Source of the DNA: Streptomyces sp. NBC_01476
GTDB lineage: Bacteria > Actinomycetota > Actinomycetes > Streptomycetales > Streptomycetaceae
DNA: 64,000 nucleotides
Direction of reading: 5' to 3'
NCBI RefSeq assembly: GCF_036227265.1
Contig: NZ_CP109446.1
Coordinates: 3,605,001-3,669,000 of the forward strand
The notes under the pieces were generated by a model. That model had not been told where the DNA came from. It worked only from the letters and a program-made list of their open reading frames with translations, and made no database searches. Shown here piece by piece: positions 18,720-27,140 of this stretch (position 1 is its first letter; each line of letters opens with the position of its first letter). The translations under genes were made by a program, and so were the position numbers.

Positions 18720-19117
18720 TGGCACTCCCGGTGGTGTGGTGCGTGAGGTTCTCCCAGCCTACCGGGTAGGAAAATCTACGCGGGTAGATATGGCCACCCG
18801 CCCCAGCCATCACACCAGGATCACAGGATCACGTTTATGTATCGGCTGACGAAATGCATGGGAAAACAGGGGCCGAAAACATAGGGTCCCCCGTGCGAGA
18901 AGGCTTGCGGCGGCCCTGCGATGGGAATTAACTCCGACATCGGGTATCTCCGCTGCCCCTTTTCGTACAGCGCACGTGCCACATCGCACAAAATGAAACG
19001 TGTCGAGACCGACCGGTCGGCTCGCCCGCGGCCCGGCGGTAGGGCCCGCGGTGCCCGCCGCGCCCCGCACCGCCGTCGTCGCCCGCGGGCCGATGGCGCA
19101 AGAAAGGACCGATCCCT
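18720..19117. other. Divergent promoter region purS / lsr2-like
   Basis: This 398-bp gap carries promoters for both directions. It has repeated CGGGTAG motifs (near 18762 and 18780) and a small inverted repeat CGGGT-ACCCG (18780-18799), and it is less GC-rich toward 18820-18960. No gene was seen. Confidence 0.5.
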
Positions 19118-19435
19118 ATGGCGCAACGCGTACTGGTCACCCTCGCCGACGACCTGGACGGCGGCGAAGCCGCGGAAACCATCGCATTCGGTGTCGACGG
19201 TCAGTGGTACGAGATCGATCTCTCGTCCAAGAACGCGGACCGGTTGCGCAAGGAACTCGCCCCCTACGTGGAGGCCGGCCGCCGGCGCACCCTTTCCGGC
19301 CGCGCTTACAAGCGCACCCCCATCGCCCCGACGCCCGCCACCGTGCGCGCCTGGGCCCAGTCCAACGGCTTCGAGGTGCCGGCCCGCGGCCGCATCCCCA
19401 AGAAGGTCTACGAAGCCTTCAACAAGGCGAGCTGA
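19118..19435 (+). CDS. Lsr2-family nucleoid protein (Lsr2-like paralogue)
   Basis: The 105-residue protein has the N-terminal dimerisation domain (MAQRVLVTLADDLDGGEAAE, YEIDLSSKNADRLRKEL) and a C-terminal AT-hook-like DNA-binding domain with the R-G-R core (PARGRIPKKVYEAF). Lsr2 proteins bridge DNA and silence AT-rich, often acquired, genes. The linker and sequence differ from the main Streptomyces Lsr2 as I recall it, and the place next to purS fits the second paralogue (LsrL type). The ATG has AGAAAGGA upstream. Confidence 0.9.
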   Translation: MAQRVLVTLADDLDGGEAAETIAFGVDGQWYEIDLSSKNADRLRKELAPYVEAGRRRTLSGRAYKRTPIAPTPATVRAWAQSNGFEVPARGRIPKKVYEAFNKAS

Positions 19436-19564
19436 TCCGCCCGTTGACCGAACGAAGGACCGGCCGGGACACCGGCCGGTCGATTGGACAGCGCCCCCCA
19501 TCTTTGGGCTAGTGTGGGGACCACGCCGAGGGCAGGGCCGAAAGGCCAGGTCAACGGAGGTCAT

Positions 19565-19636
19565 GCGGGCGTAGCTCAGTAGTAGAGCGCCCCCCTTCCA
19601 GGGGGGAGGCGCAGTGTGCAATTCCTGTCGCCCGCT
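19565..19636 (+). tRNA. Atypical tRNA-Gly (TCC)
   Basis: The acceptor GCGGGCG pairs with CGCCCGC, the D stem is GCTC/GAGC, and the anticodon stem CCCCC/GGGGG has loop CTTCCAG (anticodon TCC, U33 kept). Odd points: the D loop AGTAGTA lacks G18; the T arm can only fold as GCAG-(bulged T)-G with C-CTGT; and the loop reads TGCAATT, so the usual G-TTC becomes G-TGC (U55 to G). The 32-38 pair is C-G, which can extend the anticodon stem. No CCA is encoded. The tertiary elbow is therefore abnormal. Confidence 0.8.
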
Positions 19637-19695
19637 CTGATCGCTCAACCCCGGTCCAGCGGTTTCCGGTGGACCGGGTAGAGTGGTCGAGCCCT

Positions 19696-19771
19696 GCGGA
19701 CGTGGCTCAGTTGGTAGAGCATCACCTTGCCAAGGTGAGGGTCGCGAGTTCGAATCTCGTCGTCCGCTCCA
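19696..19771 (+). tRNA. tRNA-Gly (GCC), copy 1
   Basis: This is a canonical cloverleaf: acceptor GCGGACG/CGTCCGC, D loop AGTTGGTA, anticodon loop TTGCCAA (GCC) and T arm GCGAG-TTCGAAT-CTCGT. CCA is encoded at 19769-19771. It is identical to copy 2. Confidence 0.97.
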
Positions 19772-19779
19772 GCAGGACA

Positions 19780-19809
19780 AAGGCCCCGGTCGAACCGACC
19801 GGGGCCTTT
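19780..19809 (+). terminator. Terminator after tRNA-Gly copy 1
   Basis: AAGGCCCCGGTCG pairs with CGACCGGGGCCTT around a tiny loop, followed by TTG. It is nearly perfect over 13 bp. Confidence 0.85.
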
Positions 19810-19947
19810 GTCGTACGAGTCACCGAGTCACCAGGTCACCGGACGCCGCTTCCCGTCCGTCCCCGTCACCCGTACGGCCCCGCTCGTATCCCCGGTGAAT
19901 CCGTTTCTGCCCTGCCCGGCGGATCGGGTACAGTGTTCGCACGCCCT

Positions 19948-20023
19948 GCGGACGTGGCTCAGTTGGTAGAGCATCACCTTGCCAAGGTGAGGGTCGCGAG
20001 TTCGAATCTCGTCGTCCGCTCCA
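19948..20023 (+). tRNA. tRNA-Gly (GCC), copy 2
   Basis: It is identical over 76 nt to copy 1, including the encoded CCA. It forms a 252-bp tandem module with copy 1 (tRNA plus terminator). Confidence 0.97.
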
Positions 20024-20031
20024 GCACGACG

Positions 20032-20060
20032 AAGGCCCCGGTCGAACCGACCGGGGCCTT
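20032..20060 (+). terminator. Terminator after tRNA-Gly copy 2
   Basis: The hairpin is the same as behind copy 1 (AAGGCCCCGGTCG...CCGGGGCCTT). It also faces the convergent purC gene and may end both transcripts. Confidence 0.85.
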
Positions 20061-20091
20061 CGCGCTGTCCGGGATCACCCGAACGGCGGGC

Positions 20092-20994
20092 TCAGCTCCA
20101 GGTATTGCCGGTCAGCCGCTCGTACGCCTCCACGTACCGGGCCCGGGACTGCGCCACGATCTCCTCGGGCAGCGGGGGCGGCGGCTCGTCGCTCGACCGG
20201 TCCCAGCCGGAGGCGTCCGAGGTGAGCCAGTCGCGGATGAACTGCTTGTCGAAGGACGGCTGCGGGTGGCCCGGCTCCCACTGGTCGGCCGGCCAGTAGC
20301 GGGACGAGTCCGGGGTCAGCACCTCGTCGGCGATGACCAGGTTCTCCTGGTCGTCGTAGCCGAACTCGAACTTGGTGTCGGCCAGGATCAGCCCGCGCTG
20401 CCGGGCGATGTCACGGCCCCGGGTGTAGACCGCGAGCGTCGCCTGGCGCAGCTGGGCGGCGGTCTCCACGCCGACCTCGCGGGCCACCTCCTCGTACGTC
20501 ACGTTCTCGTCGTGCTCGCCGACCGCGGCCTTGGTGGCCGGGGTGAAGACCGGCCCCGGCAGCTCCGAGCCGTCGACCAGGCCCGGCGGCAGCGCGACGC
20601 CGCAGACCGTCTGGGACTCGGCGTACTCGGCCAGCCCCGAGCCGGTCAGATAGCCGCGGGCCACGGCCTCCACCGGGATCATCCGCAGCGAGCGGCACAC
20701 CATGACGCGGCCGGCCCAGTCCGCCGGGGCGCCCTCGGGGACCTCGGTGGAGATCAGGTGGTTCGGCACCAGGTCGGCCAGCAGGTCGAACCACCACAGC
20801 GAGAGCTGGGTGAGGATCCGGCCCTTGTCCGGGATCTCGGTGGGCAGCACCCAGTCGAACGCGGAGGTACGGTCACTGGCCACCATCACCAGCTCGCCGG
20901 CCGTGTTCTGGTAGAGCTCGCGCACCTTGCCGGTGTGCAGATGCACGAGGCCCGGCACCTGGACGGCTTCGGGTTTGTGGACGAATCCGGGCAT
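20092..20994 (-). CDS. purC: SAICAR synthetase
   Basis: PurC joins CAIR and aspartate with ATP to SAICAR. The 300-residue protein shows HTGKVRELY at the ATP site, SDRTSAFDWVLPTEIPDKG, VEAVARGYLTGSG, LADTKFEFG and LVIADEVLTPDSSRYW, all family marks. The ATG at 20994 (MPGFVHKPE) has GGGAGG 6-7 nt upstream and is preferred over an in-frame start 30 nt further out. The length fits the yeast-like long PurC found in actinobacteria. Confidence 0.95.
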   Translation of the reverse strand: MPGFVHKPEAVQVPGLVHLHTGKVRELYQNTAGELVMVASDRTSAFDWVLPTEIPDKGRILTQLSLWWFDLLADLVPNHLISTEVPEGAPADWAGRVMVCRSLRMIPVEAVARGYLTGSGLAEYAESQTVCGVALPPGLVDGSELPGPVFTPATKAAVGEHDENVTYEEVAREVGVETAAQLRQATLAVYTRGRDIARQRGLILADTKFEFGYDDQENLVIADEVLTPDSSRYWPADQWEPGHPQPSFDKQFIRDWLTSDASGWDRSSDEPPPPLPEEIVAQSRARYVEAYERLTGNTWS

Positions 20995-21090
20995 GGGGGT
21001 CCTCCCGTTCGGTGGTTCGACCACCGATTCTCCCGTACCTCGCCCCCGGCGGCGCGCACGGGTCCGGCCCGCGAGCCCTCACCGCGGGCG

Positions 21091-22575
21091 TCAGTCGTGC
21101 TTGCAGATACGGTCCAGCAGATTGGCGGTGGCACGCTGGATCCGCGGATCGACATGGCCGGGGCGGTCCAGCGCGGGCGACCAGGCGAACGTGCCGGCCG
21201 CGAAGACGTACGCGCCGCTGGGCGCCCGGTACAGCGAGGTCTCCTGGTGGCAGCGGCGGCCGTCGGCGGTTTCGTACGGCGAATGGGCCAGCAGGATGCG
21301 CTCGGTGGACTCCGGCAGCGGGGTGCGCGGGAAGTAGTGGTCCGCCTCACCCGCCACCAGGCCGGCGATCTCGTCGCCCTCGCCGGCGCCGGTGGCCTCC
21401 CACAGCCAGTGCCCGGCGTTCCGCACCACCAGCGGGGAGGGCTGCGGCACCCGGCCGGCGTACTGCACACCGAGCAGCAACTGCTCGGGCTCCCCCATGT
21501 CCCGCCAGAGCGCGCTGCGGCCCCTGCTGTCGCCGCGGCGCTTGCGGCAGGTCAGCAGCCGGTCCGGGTCGCCGGCCGCCGAGGGCGCCAGCTCCACCTG
21601 CCAGTACATGGTGTTGGCGGAGAGGAAGACCAGCGAGGTGCCGGCCTCCCTGGCCCGCTCGGCGGCGCGGCGCATCGGCACCGACCAGTACTCGTCGTGG
21701 CCGGGGAAGACCAGGCCCCGGTACCGGGTCGGGTCCACCCGGCCGGCGTGCAGATCACGGGCGTCGGCGTACGCGAGGTCGTAGCCGTAGCGCTCGGCGA
21801 AGCGGACGAAGTCGTAGGCGTGGCCGATGTGCAGCGGCAGTCCCGCGCCGGCGTAGGGGCGGTCGAAGGAGACCGTGGTGGCCGCCTCCCGCTCGCCGAG
21901 CAGCCGGCCCTCGCCGTCCCAGGCGTGGTAGAGGCTGGCGCCGGTCCTGCCGTCCTCGGGGTAGAGGTTGTACGCCTGCCAGGTGACGTCCGGCAGCAGC
22001 AGGAGCAGGTCGGCCTGGTGAGCGTCGGCGTCCCTGACGGTGAACGGGATGTGGCTGCGGTAGCCGTCGGCGGTGGTCAGCACGGCCACATAGGCGCCGG
22101 TCTTCCAGTACGGCGGGACCTGGAGCCGCCAGGACTGCCACCAGTGGTGGCAGGAAACCGTCCTGCCCGCGGTGAGCGGAGCGGGCTGCACGATCCCGGA
22201 CAGACGCGGGCTCGCGGTGACCTGTGCGGCGCCGTCACCGCCGTAGTGACCGATCCGGTAGACGTCCACGGTGAACTCCTGCGGGGGGTCCACGGTGATC
22301 CGGAAGTCGATGGCGCCGCCGGGGGAAACGGAGCTCTCGGTGGCGAAACCTTTGATCTGGCGGCGTACGTCGTCGGCGGTCCGCGGGCCCGGCAAGTGGG
22401 GGCGGCGCGGGGCCTTTCCGCTGCTCACGGCCAGGTCGACGTACCACGGGACGACCTGGCCCTCGTCGTCCAGATACTGCGACTCGCCCCGCAGCCAGGG
22501 CAGTGGTCCCTGGCCGAACGGGTCCGAGACGCCGTGTGCGAGTGCGCCCGACTCCCAACGCCGAATCTGCCCCAC
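21091..22575 (-). CDS. N,N-dimethylformamidase beta-subunit-like protein
   Basis: The 494-residue protein carries the DMFase large-subunit C-terminal type domain: DVTWQAYNLYPEDG, a Y-rich block, RYRGLVFPGHDEYWS, and AERAREAGTSLVFLSANTMYW with glutamine amidotransferase-like topology. The N-terminal third is beta-rich (DFRITVDPPQEFTVDVYRIG). Tyr and Glu residues could bind iron as in DMFase, but amidase activity is not proven. The GTG at 22575 (VGQIRRWESG) has GGGGA 6 nt upstream. No signal peptide is seen. It lies about 100 bp upstream of purC in the same direction. Confidence 0.8.
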   Translation of the reverse strand: MGQIRRWESGALAHGVSDPFGQGPLPWLRGESQYLDDEGQVVPWYVDLAVSSGKAPRRPHLPGPRTADDVRRQIKGFATESSVSPGGAIDFRITVDPPQEFTVDVYRIGHYGGDGAAQVTASPRLSGIVQPAPLTAGRTVSCHHWWQSWRLQVPPYWKTGAYVAVLTTADGYRSHIPFTVRDADAHQADLLLLLPDVTWQAYNLYPEDGRTGASLYHAWDGEGRLLGEREAATTVSFDRPYAGAGLPLHIGHAYDFVRFAERYGYDLAYADARDLHAGRVDPTRYRGLVFPGHDEYWSVPMRRAAERAREAGTSLVFLSANTMYWQVELAPSAAGDPDRLLTCRKRRGDSRGRSALWRDMGEPEQLLLGVQYAGRVPQPSPLVVRNAGHWLWEATGAGEGDEIAGLVAGEADHYFPRTPLPESTERILLAHSPYETADGRRCHQETSLYRAPSGAYVFAAGTFAWSPALDRPGHVDPRIQRATANLLDRICKHD

Positions 22576-22656
22576 GCCTATCCCCGCCCTCTTCCTCCGC
22601 ACCCGCCCCGCCCCCTGGAACCGCGGTGCAACAATGCGGATTCCTGCGACCAGCAC

Positions 22657-22950
22657 ATCACAGAAAGCGGTGTGGTGGTTACGGTTCGTGGCGCTTTTTT
22701 TCTGCGCGGGGTGGTTTGGGGTGCCCTTTCAGCCATGGCCCTCCGGGGGGTTGCGGGGGTGGGGGGTGCCCCTTTCGGCCGGTGGGCGGGTGGCGGTGGC
22801 GTCGTGGCTTGTCGCGCAGTTCCTCGCGCCCCTGACGGGGGCCGGTCGTCGCCATACGTCCGACGGTGGTGGGTTGCTCGCGTAGTTCCTCGCGCCCCTT
22901 GAGGTCCTGCCCCGTCCGGTGGGTGGCTCAGTGACGGTCGGGTCGTGGCT
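22657..22950. repeat. Dispersed streptomycete intergenic repeats (two copies)
   Basis: Two copies of the motif GTTCCTCGCGCCCC with a preceding GCTTGTCGCGCA or GTTGCTCGCGTA (about 22810-22836 and 22872-22902) lie in this gap. A related GCTTGTC element is at 22946-22952, overlapping the end of the next gene. Such short palindromic elements are scattered between Streptomyces genes. No reading frame was seen. Confidence 0.6.
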
Positions 22951-22952
22951 TG

Positions 22953-24548
22953 TCAGGCGACGCGGACTACCTTGTCGGGGCGGATGCCGATCGCGGTGAG
23001 CCAGGCGCGGAGGGGGGCGGGGTCGCCGTTTTCGACGAGGCGGAGGACGGGGGAGGCGAGGTCGGTGCGGCGGGCGCCGGCCACCAGGAGGGTGGGGCCG
23101 TCGAGCCAGTCGAGGCCCGCCGCGGCGCCGGCCGAGTCGATCGCGGCGCAGCAGACAAGAGCGGTGACATGGTCGGTGAGCAGCTCGCGGCCGGTGCGCG
23201 GCGGCAGCAGCGGGCACACCGTGAAGTCCTCCTCCGCCACCGGCCTCACCCCCGCTTCCGCCTCCGCGCTGAGCCGTGCGGCCAGCTCCTCGCCGCCGCC
23301 GCCCGCCAGCCGGTCGATGACCCGCCCGAGGGTCGCGCCCTCGGTGGCGCCCGGCTCCTCCTCCGTCCGCCGCCCGACGAGCACGCGTCCGCGCACCGGC
23401 GCCGGCCGTACCTCGTCCAGCAGCCGTAGCAGGCGGCCGGCCTCGGTCCGCCAGATGCCGCCGACGACCTCGTCCGGGTAGCGGGCCCAGCTCACCGGCG
23501 CCCAGCCGGGTCCTGGCCTGGGCGGGGCACCGTGGAAGATCCGGGCCGCCAGCAGGGAGACGGCCTCGTCCATCAGGCCGGGCTCCTCCAGCAGATCGCA
23601 CGCGGGGCGTTCGCCCAGCCGGGACTCGAAGCCGTCCGCGAGCCGGTCCCGCCGGGAGAGCTCGGTGAGCGCGGCGACCACGCCCGCGTCCAGCCGCGAC
23701 GGCCAGCGGCCCATCCGCCAGGCGGGCAGCGCGACCCGGGTGAGCAGCCGGTCCCAGCCCGCGTAGGCGAGCCCGACCTGCTCCTGGGCGACGGTCCGCA
23801 TGCCGTAGTCGACCGCCAGCGCGCGCTCGGAGGCGGATGCGGCGACCCCGCGCTCCATCTCGGCGGCGTGTATCCGGCAGCCGTGCAGCAGCAGCCGCAC
23901 CACCCCGCCGAGAGCGGCGAACACCGGACGCAGCGGCACCGGGCCGCGGGCGCCGTCGGCCGCCACCCCGGCGGCCGCGTCGAGCCCGCGGACGAAGCGG
24001 CGGGCGGCGGATATCTCGGGGACGGCGGCCGGCGCGGTGCCGGCCACCACCGGGGCGAGCAGCGCCCGCAGTTCGGCCACCCGCATCCACCACAGGAACG
24101 GCGAGCCCACCACCAGCACCGGCGCGGGGCGGGCCGCACCGCGGGTCCTGGCGGCCGGACGGCGCTCCTCCAGCCAGCTGTCGCAGTCCGGGGTCAGCTC
24201 TATCGCCGCGGGGGCGGGCACGTCCAGGCGCTCCGCCAGCTCTCTGACCAGCCGGTAGAAATCGGGGGCGGACTTCTCAGCGACCGGGACCGCGGGGCTC
24301 ACCGCGGGCCTGGCCCGTACGATCACCGCCGCCACCGCGGCGGACAGCGCCAGCACGGCCAGCGCCACGCCCGTCACCGCCCAGCGGGCCGCGTCCCAGC
24401 CGGGGCCGAGCCGGCCGGTGAGGCGGCCCATGTGCAGCACCACCGCGGCGGCGGCAGGCAGCAGCGCTGCGGACAGTGCGGTCGAGCGGACCCGCAGCAC
24501 CGCCAGTGCGCGGGCTCGCGCAACGCCCTCACCTGCTTCTCCGGCCAT
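22953..24548 (-). CDS. M48-like membrane protein without zinc motif
   Basis: The protein has 531 residues. Two hydrophobic segments lie near residues 22-41 and 57-80 (ALSAALLPAAAAVVLHM; VTGVALAVLALSAAVAAVIV). A region laid out like M48 peptidases follows: FYRLVRELAERLDVPAPAAI, then VLVVGSPFLWWMRVAELRAL. Where M48 enzymes have HExxH the sequence reads LAPVVAG, so both histidines and the glutamate are gone. It is probably a pseudoprotease or scaffold. The rest is helical and unassigned. It faces the same way as purD and lies behind it. Confidence 0.65.
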   Translation of the reverse strand: MAGEAGEGVARARALAVLRVRSTALSAALLPAAAAVVLHMGRLTGRLGPGWDAARWAVTGVALAVLALSAAVAAVIVRARPAVSPAVPVAEKSAPDFYRLVRELAERLDVPAPAAIELTPDCDSWLEERRPAARTRGAARPAPVLVVGSPFLWWMRVAELRALLAPVVAGTAPAAVPEISAARRFVRGLDAAAGVAADGARGPVPLRPVFAALGGVVRLLLHGCRIHAAEMERGVAASASERALAVDYGMRTVAQEQVGLAYAGWDRLLTRVALPAWRMGRWPSRLDAGVVAALTELSRRDRLADGFESRLGERPACDLLEEPGLMDEAVSLLAARIFHGAPPRPGPGWAPVSWARYPDEVVGGIWRTEAGRLLRLLDEVRPAPVRGRVLVGRRTEEEPGATEGATLGRVIDRLAGGGGEELAARLSAEAEAGVRPVAEEDFTVCPLLPPRTGRELLTDHVTALVCCAAIDSAGAAAGLDWLDGPTLLVAGARRTDLASPVLRLVENGDPAPLRAWLTAIGIRPDKVVRVA

Positions 24549-24896
24549 CGGCGGCTCACCCCCAGCGCTAGCGGTGGGCCGCCCTCACGACGGCCTCTCC
24601 CCACTGTCGCACCGCCCACCGACATCGCAATGCCGTACGGCTGATTGCCGCAATGTCCCGCGGTGCGCCTTCCGGGCACCATAGTTGGGCTCCGCCGAGG
24701 AGTCAGCCATATGGGCTAGGCATCACTCCTTGGAGTGGCTTTGGGGAGAGAACGGCGGCGTTGGGCCGGGTTGTAGGGGGACGCATCCGGGGACGCGCAC
24801 CGGCCGTGGCCCGGCGCCGGCCCTCACCGGCGCCTTCACGGTTGCCTTCACCGGTGCCGGCCTGCACCCGTGCCGCCGGTGCCTCGTCCCCGCTGC
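24549..24896. other. Intergenic region behind purD
   Basis: This 348-bp gap contains imperfect GC-rich inverted segments near 24818-24895 (GGCGCC, CCGGTGCCGG, GCCGGTGCC) that may terminate purD. A less GC-rich patch at 24690-24760 is a candidate promoter for the minus-strand M48-like gene. No gene was seen. Confidence 0.45.
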
Positions 24897-26165
24897 CTAC
24901 CGCGCTGCCGCTGCCGCCTCGTCCGCCGCCTTCGCCGCGATGTCGGTGCGGTGGTGGGCGCCGTCCAGGGCGATCCGGTCCACCGCCCGGTAGGCGCGGT
25001 CGCGGGCCTTGGCCAGGTCGGAGCCGGTGGCGGTGACCGACAGCACCCGGCCGCCCGCCGAGACGATCCGGCCGTCCGGCTCCAGGCGGGTGCCGGCGTG
25101 CAGGACGTAGGCGTGCTCGTCCTTCTCGGCGACATCGGCCAGGCCGGTGATCGCGTCACCGGTGCGGGGGGTGTCGGGGTAGTTGTACGAGGCGATGACC
25201 ACGGTCACCGCCGCTCCGTCGCTCCAGCGCAGTGGCGGGAAAGGAGCGAGCTGCCCGGTGGCGGCGGCCCGCAGCAGCCCGGCGAGCGGGGTGCGCAGCC
25301 GGGCCAGCACCACCTGGGTCTCCGGGTCGCCGAAGCGCGCGTTGAACTCGATCACCCGCACCCCGCGGGAGGTGATGGCCAGGCCCGCGTAGAGCAGCCC
25401 GGCGAAGGGCGTGCCGCGGCGCCGCAGTTCGTCCACGGTCGGCTGGAGCACGGTCCGCTCGACCTCGGCGACCAGCTCGGGATCCGCCCACGGCAGCGGC
25501 GAATAGGCGCCCATTCCACCGGTGTTGGGGCCCTCGTCGCCGTCCAGCGCCCGCTTGAAGTCCTGCGCGGGCTGCAGCGGTACGACCGTCTCGCCGTCGG
25601 TCACCGCGAAGAGCGACACCTCGGGCCCGTCGAGGAACTCCTCGATGACGACCCGGTCGCAGGCCAGCGCGTGCGCCCGGGCGGCGGCGAGATCACCGGT
25701 GACGACGACGCCCTTGCCGGCCGCGAGCCCGTCGTCCTTGACGACATAGGGCGCCCCGAAGGCGTCCAGCGCGCGGTCGACCTCCTCGGCGGTGGTGCAG
25801 ACGTACGACCTGGCGGTGGGCACGCCCGCGGTCGCCATCACGTCCTTCGCGAAGGCCTTGGAGCCCTCCAGCGCGGCGGCCTCCCGGCTCGGGCCGAAGC
25901 AGTCGATGCCGCGGGCCCGTACCGCGTCGGCGACCCCCGCGACCAGCGGCGCCTCGGGCCCCACGATCACGAAGTCCGCGCCGAGGGAGACGGCGAGCTC
26001 GGCGACGGCCGCGCCGTCCAGGACGTCGACCGGATGCAGCTCGGCCACGTCCGCGATGCCGGCGTTGCCGGGAGCGCAGTGCAGCGAGGTGACCTCGGGG
26101 TCGAGGGACAGGGAGCGGCACAGGGCGTGTTCGCGGGCGCCGCCGCCGATGACAAGGACCTTCAC
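24897..26165 (-). CDS. purD: Phosphoribosylamine-glycine ligase (GAR synthetase)
   Basis: PurD adds glycine to phosphoribosylamine with ATP. The ATP-grasp protein (422 residues) shows [81 protein letters not shown] and [13 protein letters not shown], all as in the family. The GTG at 26165 gives the usual VKVLVIGGG start. TACCCT stands 7 nt upstream and no ribosome site is present, the same layout as purF. Confidence 0.96.
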   Translation of the reverse strand: MKVLVIGGGAREHALCRSLSLDPEVTSLHCAPGNAGIADVAELHPVDVLDGAAVAELAVSLGADFVIVGPEAPLVAGVADAVRARGIDCFGPSREAAALEGSKAFAKDVMATAGVPTARSYVCTTAEEVDRALDAFGAPYVVKDDGLAAGKGVVVTGDLAAARAHALACDRVVIEEFLDGPEVSLFAVTDGETVVPLQPAQDFKRALDGDEGPNTGGMGAYSPLPWADPELVAEVERTVLQPTVDELRRRGTPFAGLLYAGLAITSRGVRVIEFNARFGDPETQVVLARLRTPLAGLLRAAATGQLAPFPPLRWSDGAAVTVVIASYNYPDTPRTGDAITGLADVAEKDEHAYVLHAGTRLEPDGRIVSAGGRVLSVTATGSDLAKARDRAYRAVDRIALDGAHHRTDIAAKAADEAAAAAR

Positions 26166-26386
26166 GGGCACCAGGGTAGTGGGCGCGGGGTGGAGCGCTC
26201 CGGTGCGGGCGGGCGGGGCCGCGCTCACTCTTTTGAGCGACCGCGGCTACGGTCTATACCTGATCACGCTGCCCATACGGGCGGTAATCCTTCGATCTGC
26301 CATCCGCGCTCAGCCGTTCGGCGGTAAGAAGGGAACTTCGCACCGGGCGGGTGCGCAGTCGACGAAGGTCGTGCGAGGAGTGTGGA

Positions 26387-27133
26387 GTGAGCCAGCCGGA
26401 CATGTTTCCCGAGGAGGCACCTCGGGAGGAGCCTCAGCGGCGGGCGCTGCACCACCAGCACGAGGATCTGCGGGCGCTGCCGTTCCCGCTGGGTGACTGG
26501 GGTGAGCCGGCCGAGCGGCTGGAGGAGCTGTACCACTGGGCGGAGACGGGCGCGCTGCAGACCACCGACTGGTATCTGGCGGACCGGGTCCGCAAGCGGC
26601 GCGGCGCGCGGGCGCTGCGGATCGCCGCGTCGGTGCTGGCCGCGGCGGGCGCCGCGCTCCCGCTGGTCCAGCTCACCGGCGCGGCCGACTCCGTCGCGGT
26701 CTGGGGTTTCCCGGCGCTGCTGGGCGCGGGTGTCTGCGTCTGCTTCGACCGGGTGCTGGGGCTGACCGCGGGCTGGATGCGGGACGTCGCCACCGCCCAG
26801 GCGGTCCAGCGGCGCCTGGAGGACCTGCGGTTCGACTGGGCCTCGGAGAGTGTCCGCGAGGTCCTGGGCCCCACCGAGGGCACCGCCGCCGAGGCCGCGG
26901 AGCGCTGCCTGGTGATCCTGCGGCGCTTCTGCGACGACATCGCGGACCTGGTCCGGATGGAGACCGCCGACTGGATGGTGGACTTCGGCGGCGGCGCGGC
27001 GGGCGGCCCCTTGCGCACCCAGTCCACCGCGTGGTGGCCGAGCCGCACGGACCCGGGAGCGCCCCCGCGCCTGCCGCACCCGGGCACCCGCCCGAACATG
27101 CCCCGCCAAAGGCCCCCGGAGGGCCCGAGGTAG
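26387..27133 (+). CDS. SLATT-domain two-TM membrane protein
   Basis: The 248-residue protein has an acidic N-terminal region, then TTDWYLADRVRKRRGARALR, a first membrane segment (IAASVLAAAGAALPLVQL), a short loop and a second one (VWGFPALLGAGVCVCF). A cytoplasmic helix follows (AGWMRDVATAQAVQRRLEDL). This is the SLATT layout, a 2-TM family proposed as a pore-forming effector in nucleotide-activated conflict systems. No sensor gene (SMODS, SLOG) is adjacent, so this may be a housekeeping relative. The GTG at 26387 has GAGGAG upstream. It is divergent from purD. Confidence 0.75.
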   Translation: MSQPDMFPEEAPREEPQRRALHHQHEDLRALPFPLGDWGEPAERLEELYHWAETGALQTTDWYLADRVRKRRGARALRIAASVLAAAGAALPLVQLTGAADSVAVWGFPALLGAGVCVCFDRVLGLTAGWMRDVATAQAVQRRLEDLRFDWASESVREVLGPTEGTAAEAAERCLVILRRFCDDIADLVRMETADWMVDFGGGAAGGPLRTQSTAWWPSRTDPGAPPRLPHPGTRPNMPRQRPPEGPR

Positions 27134-27140
27134 GAGCAGT

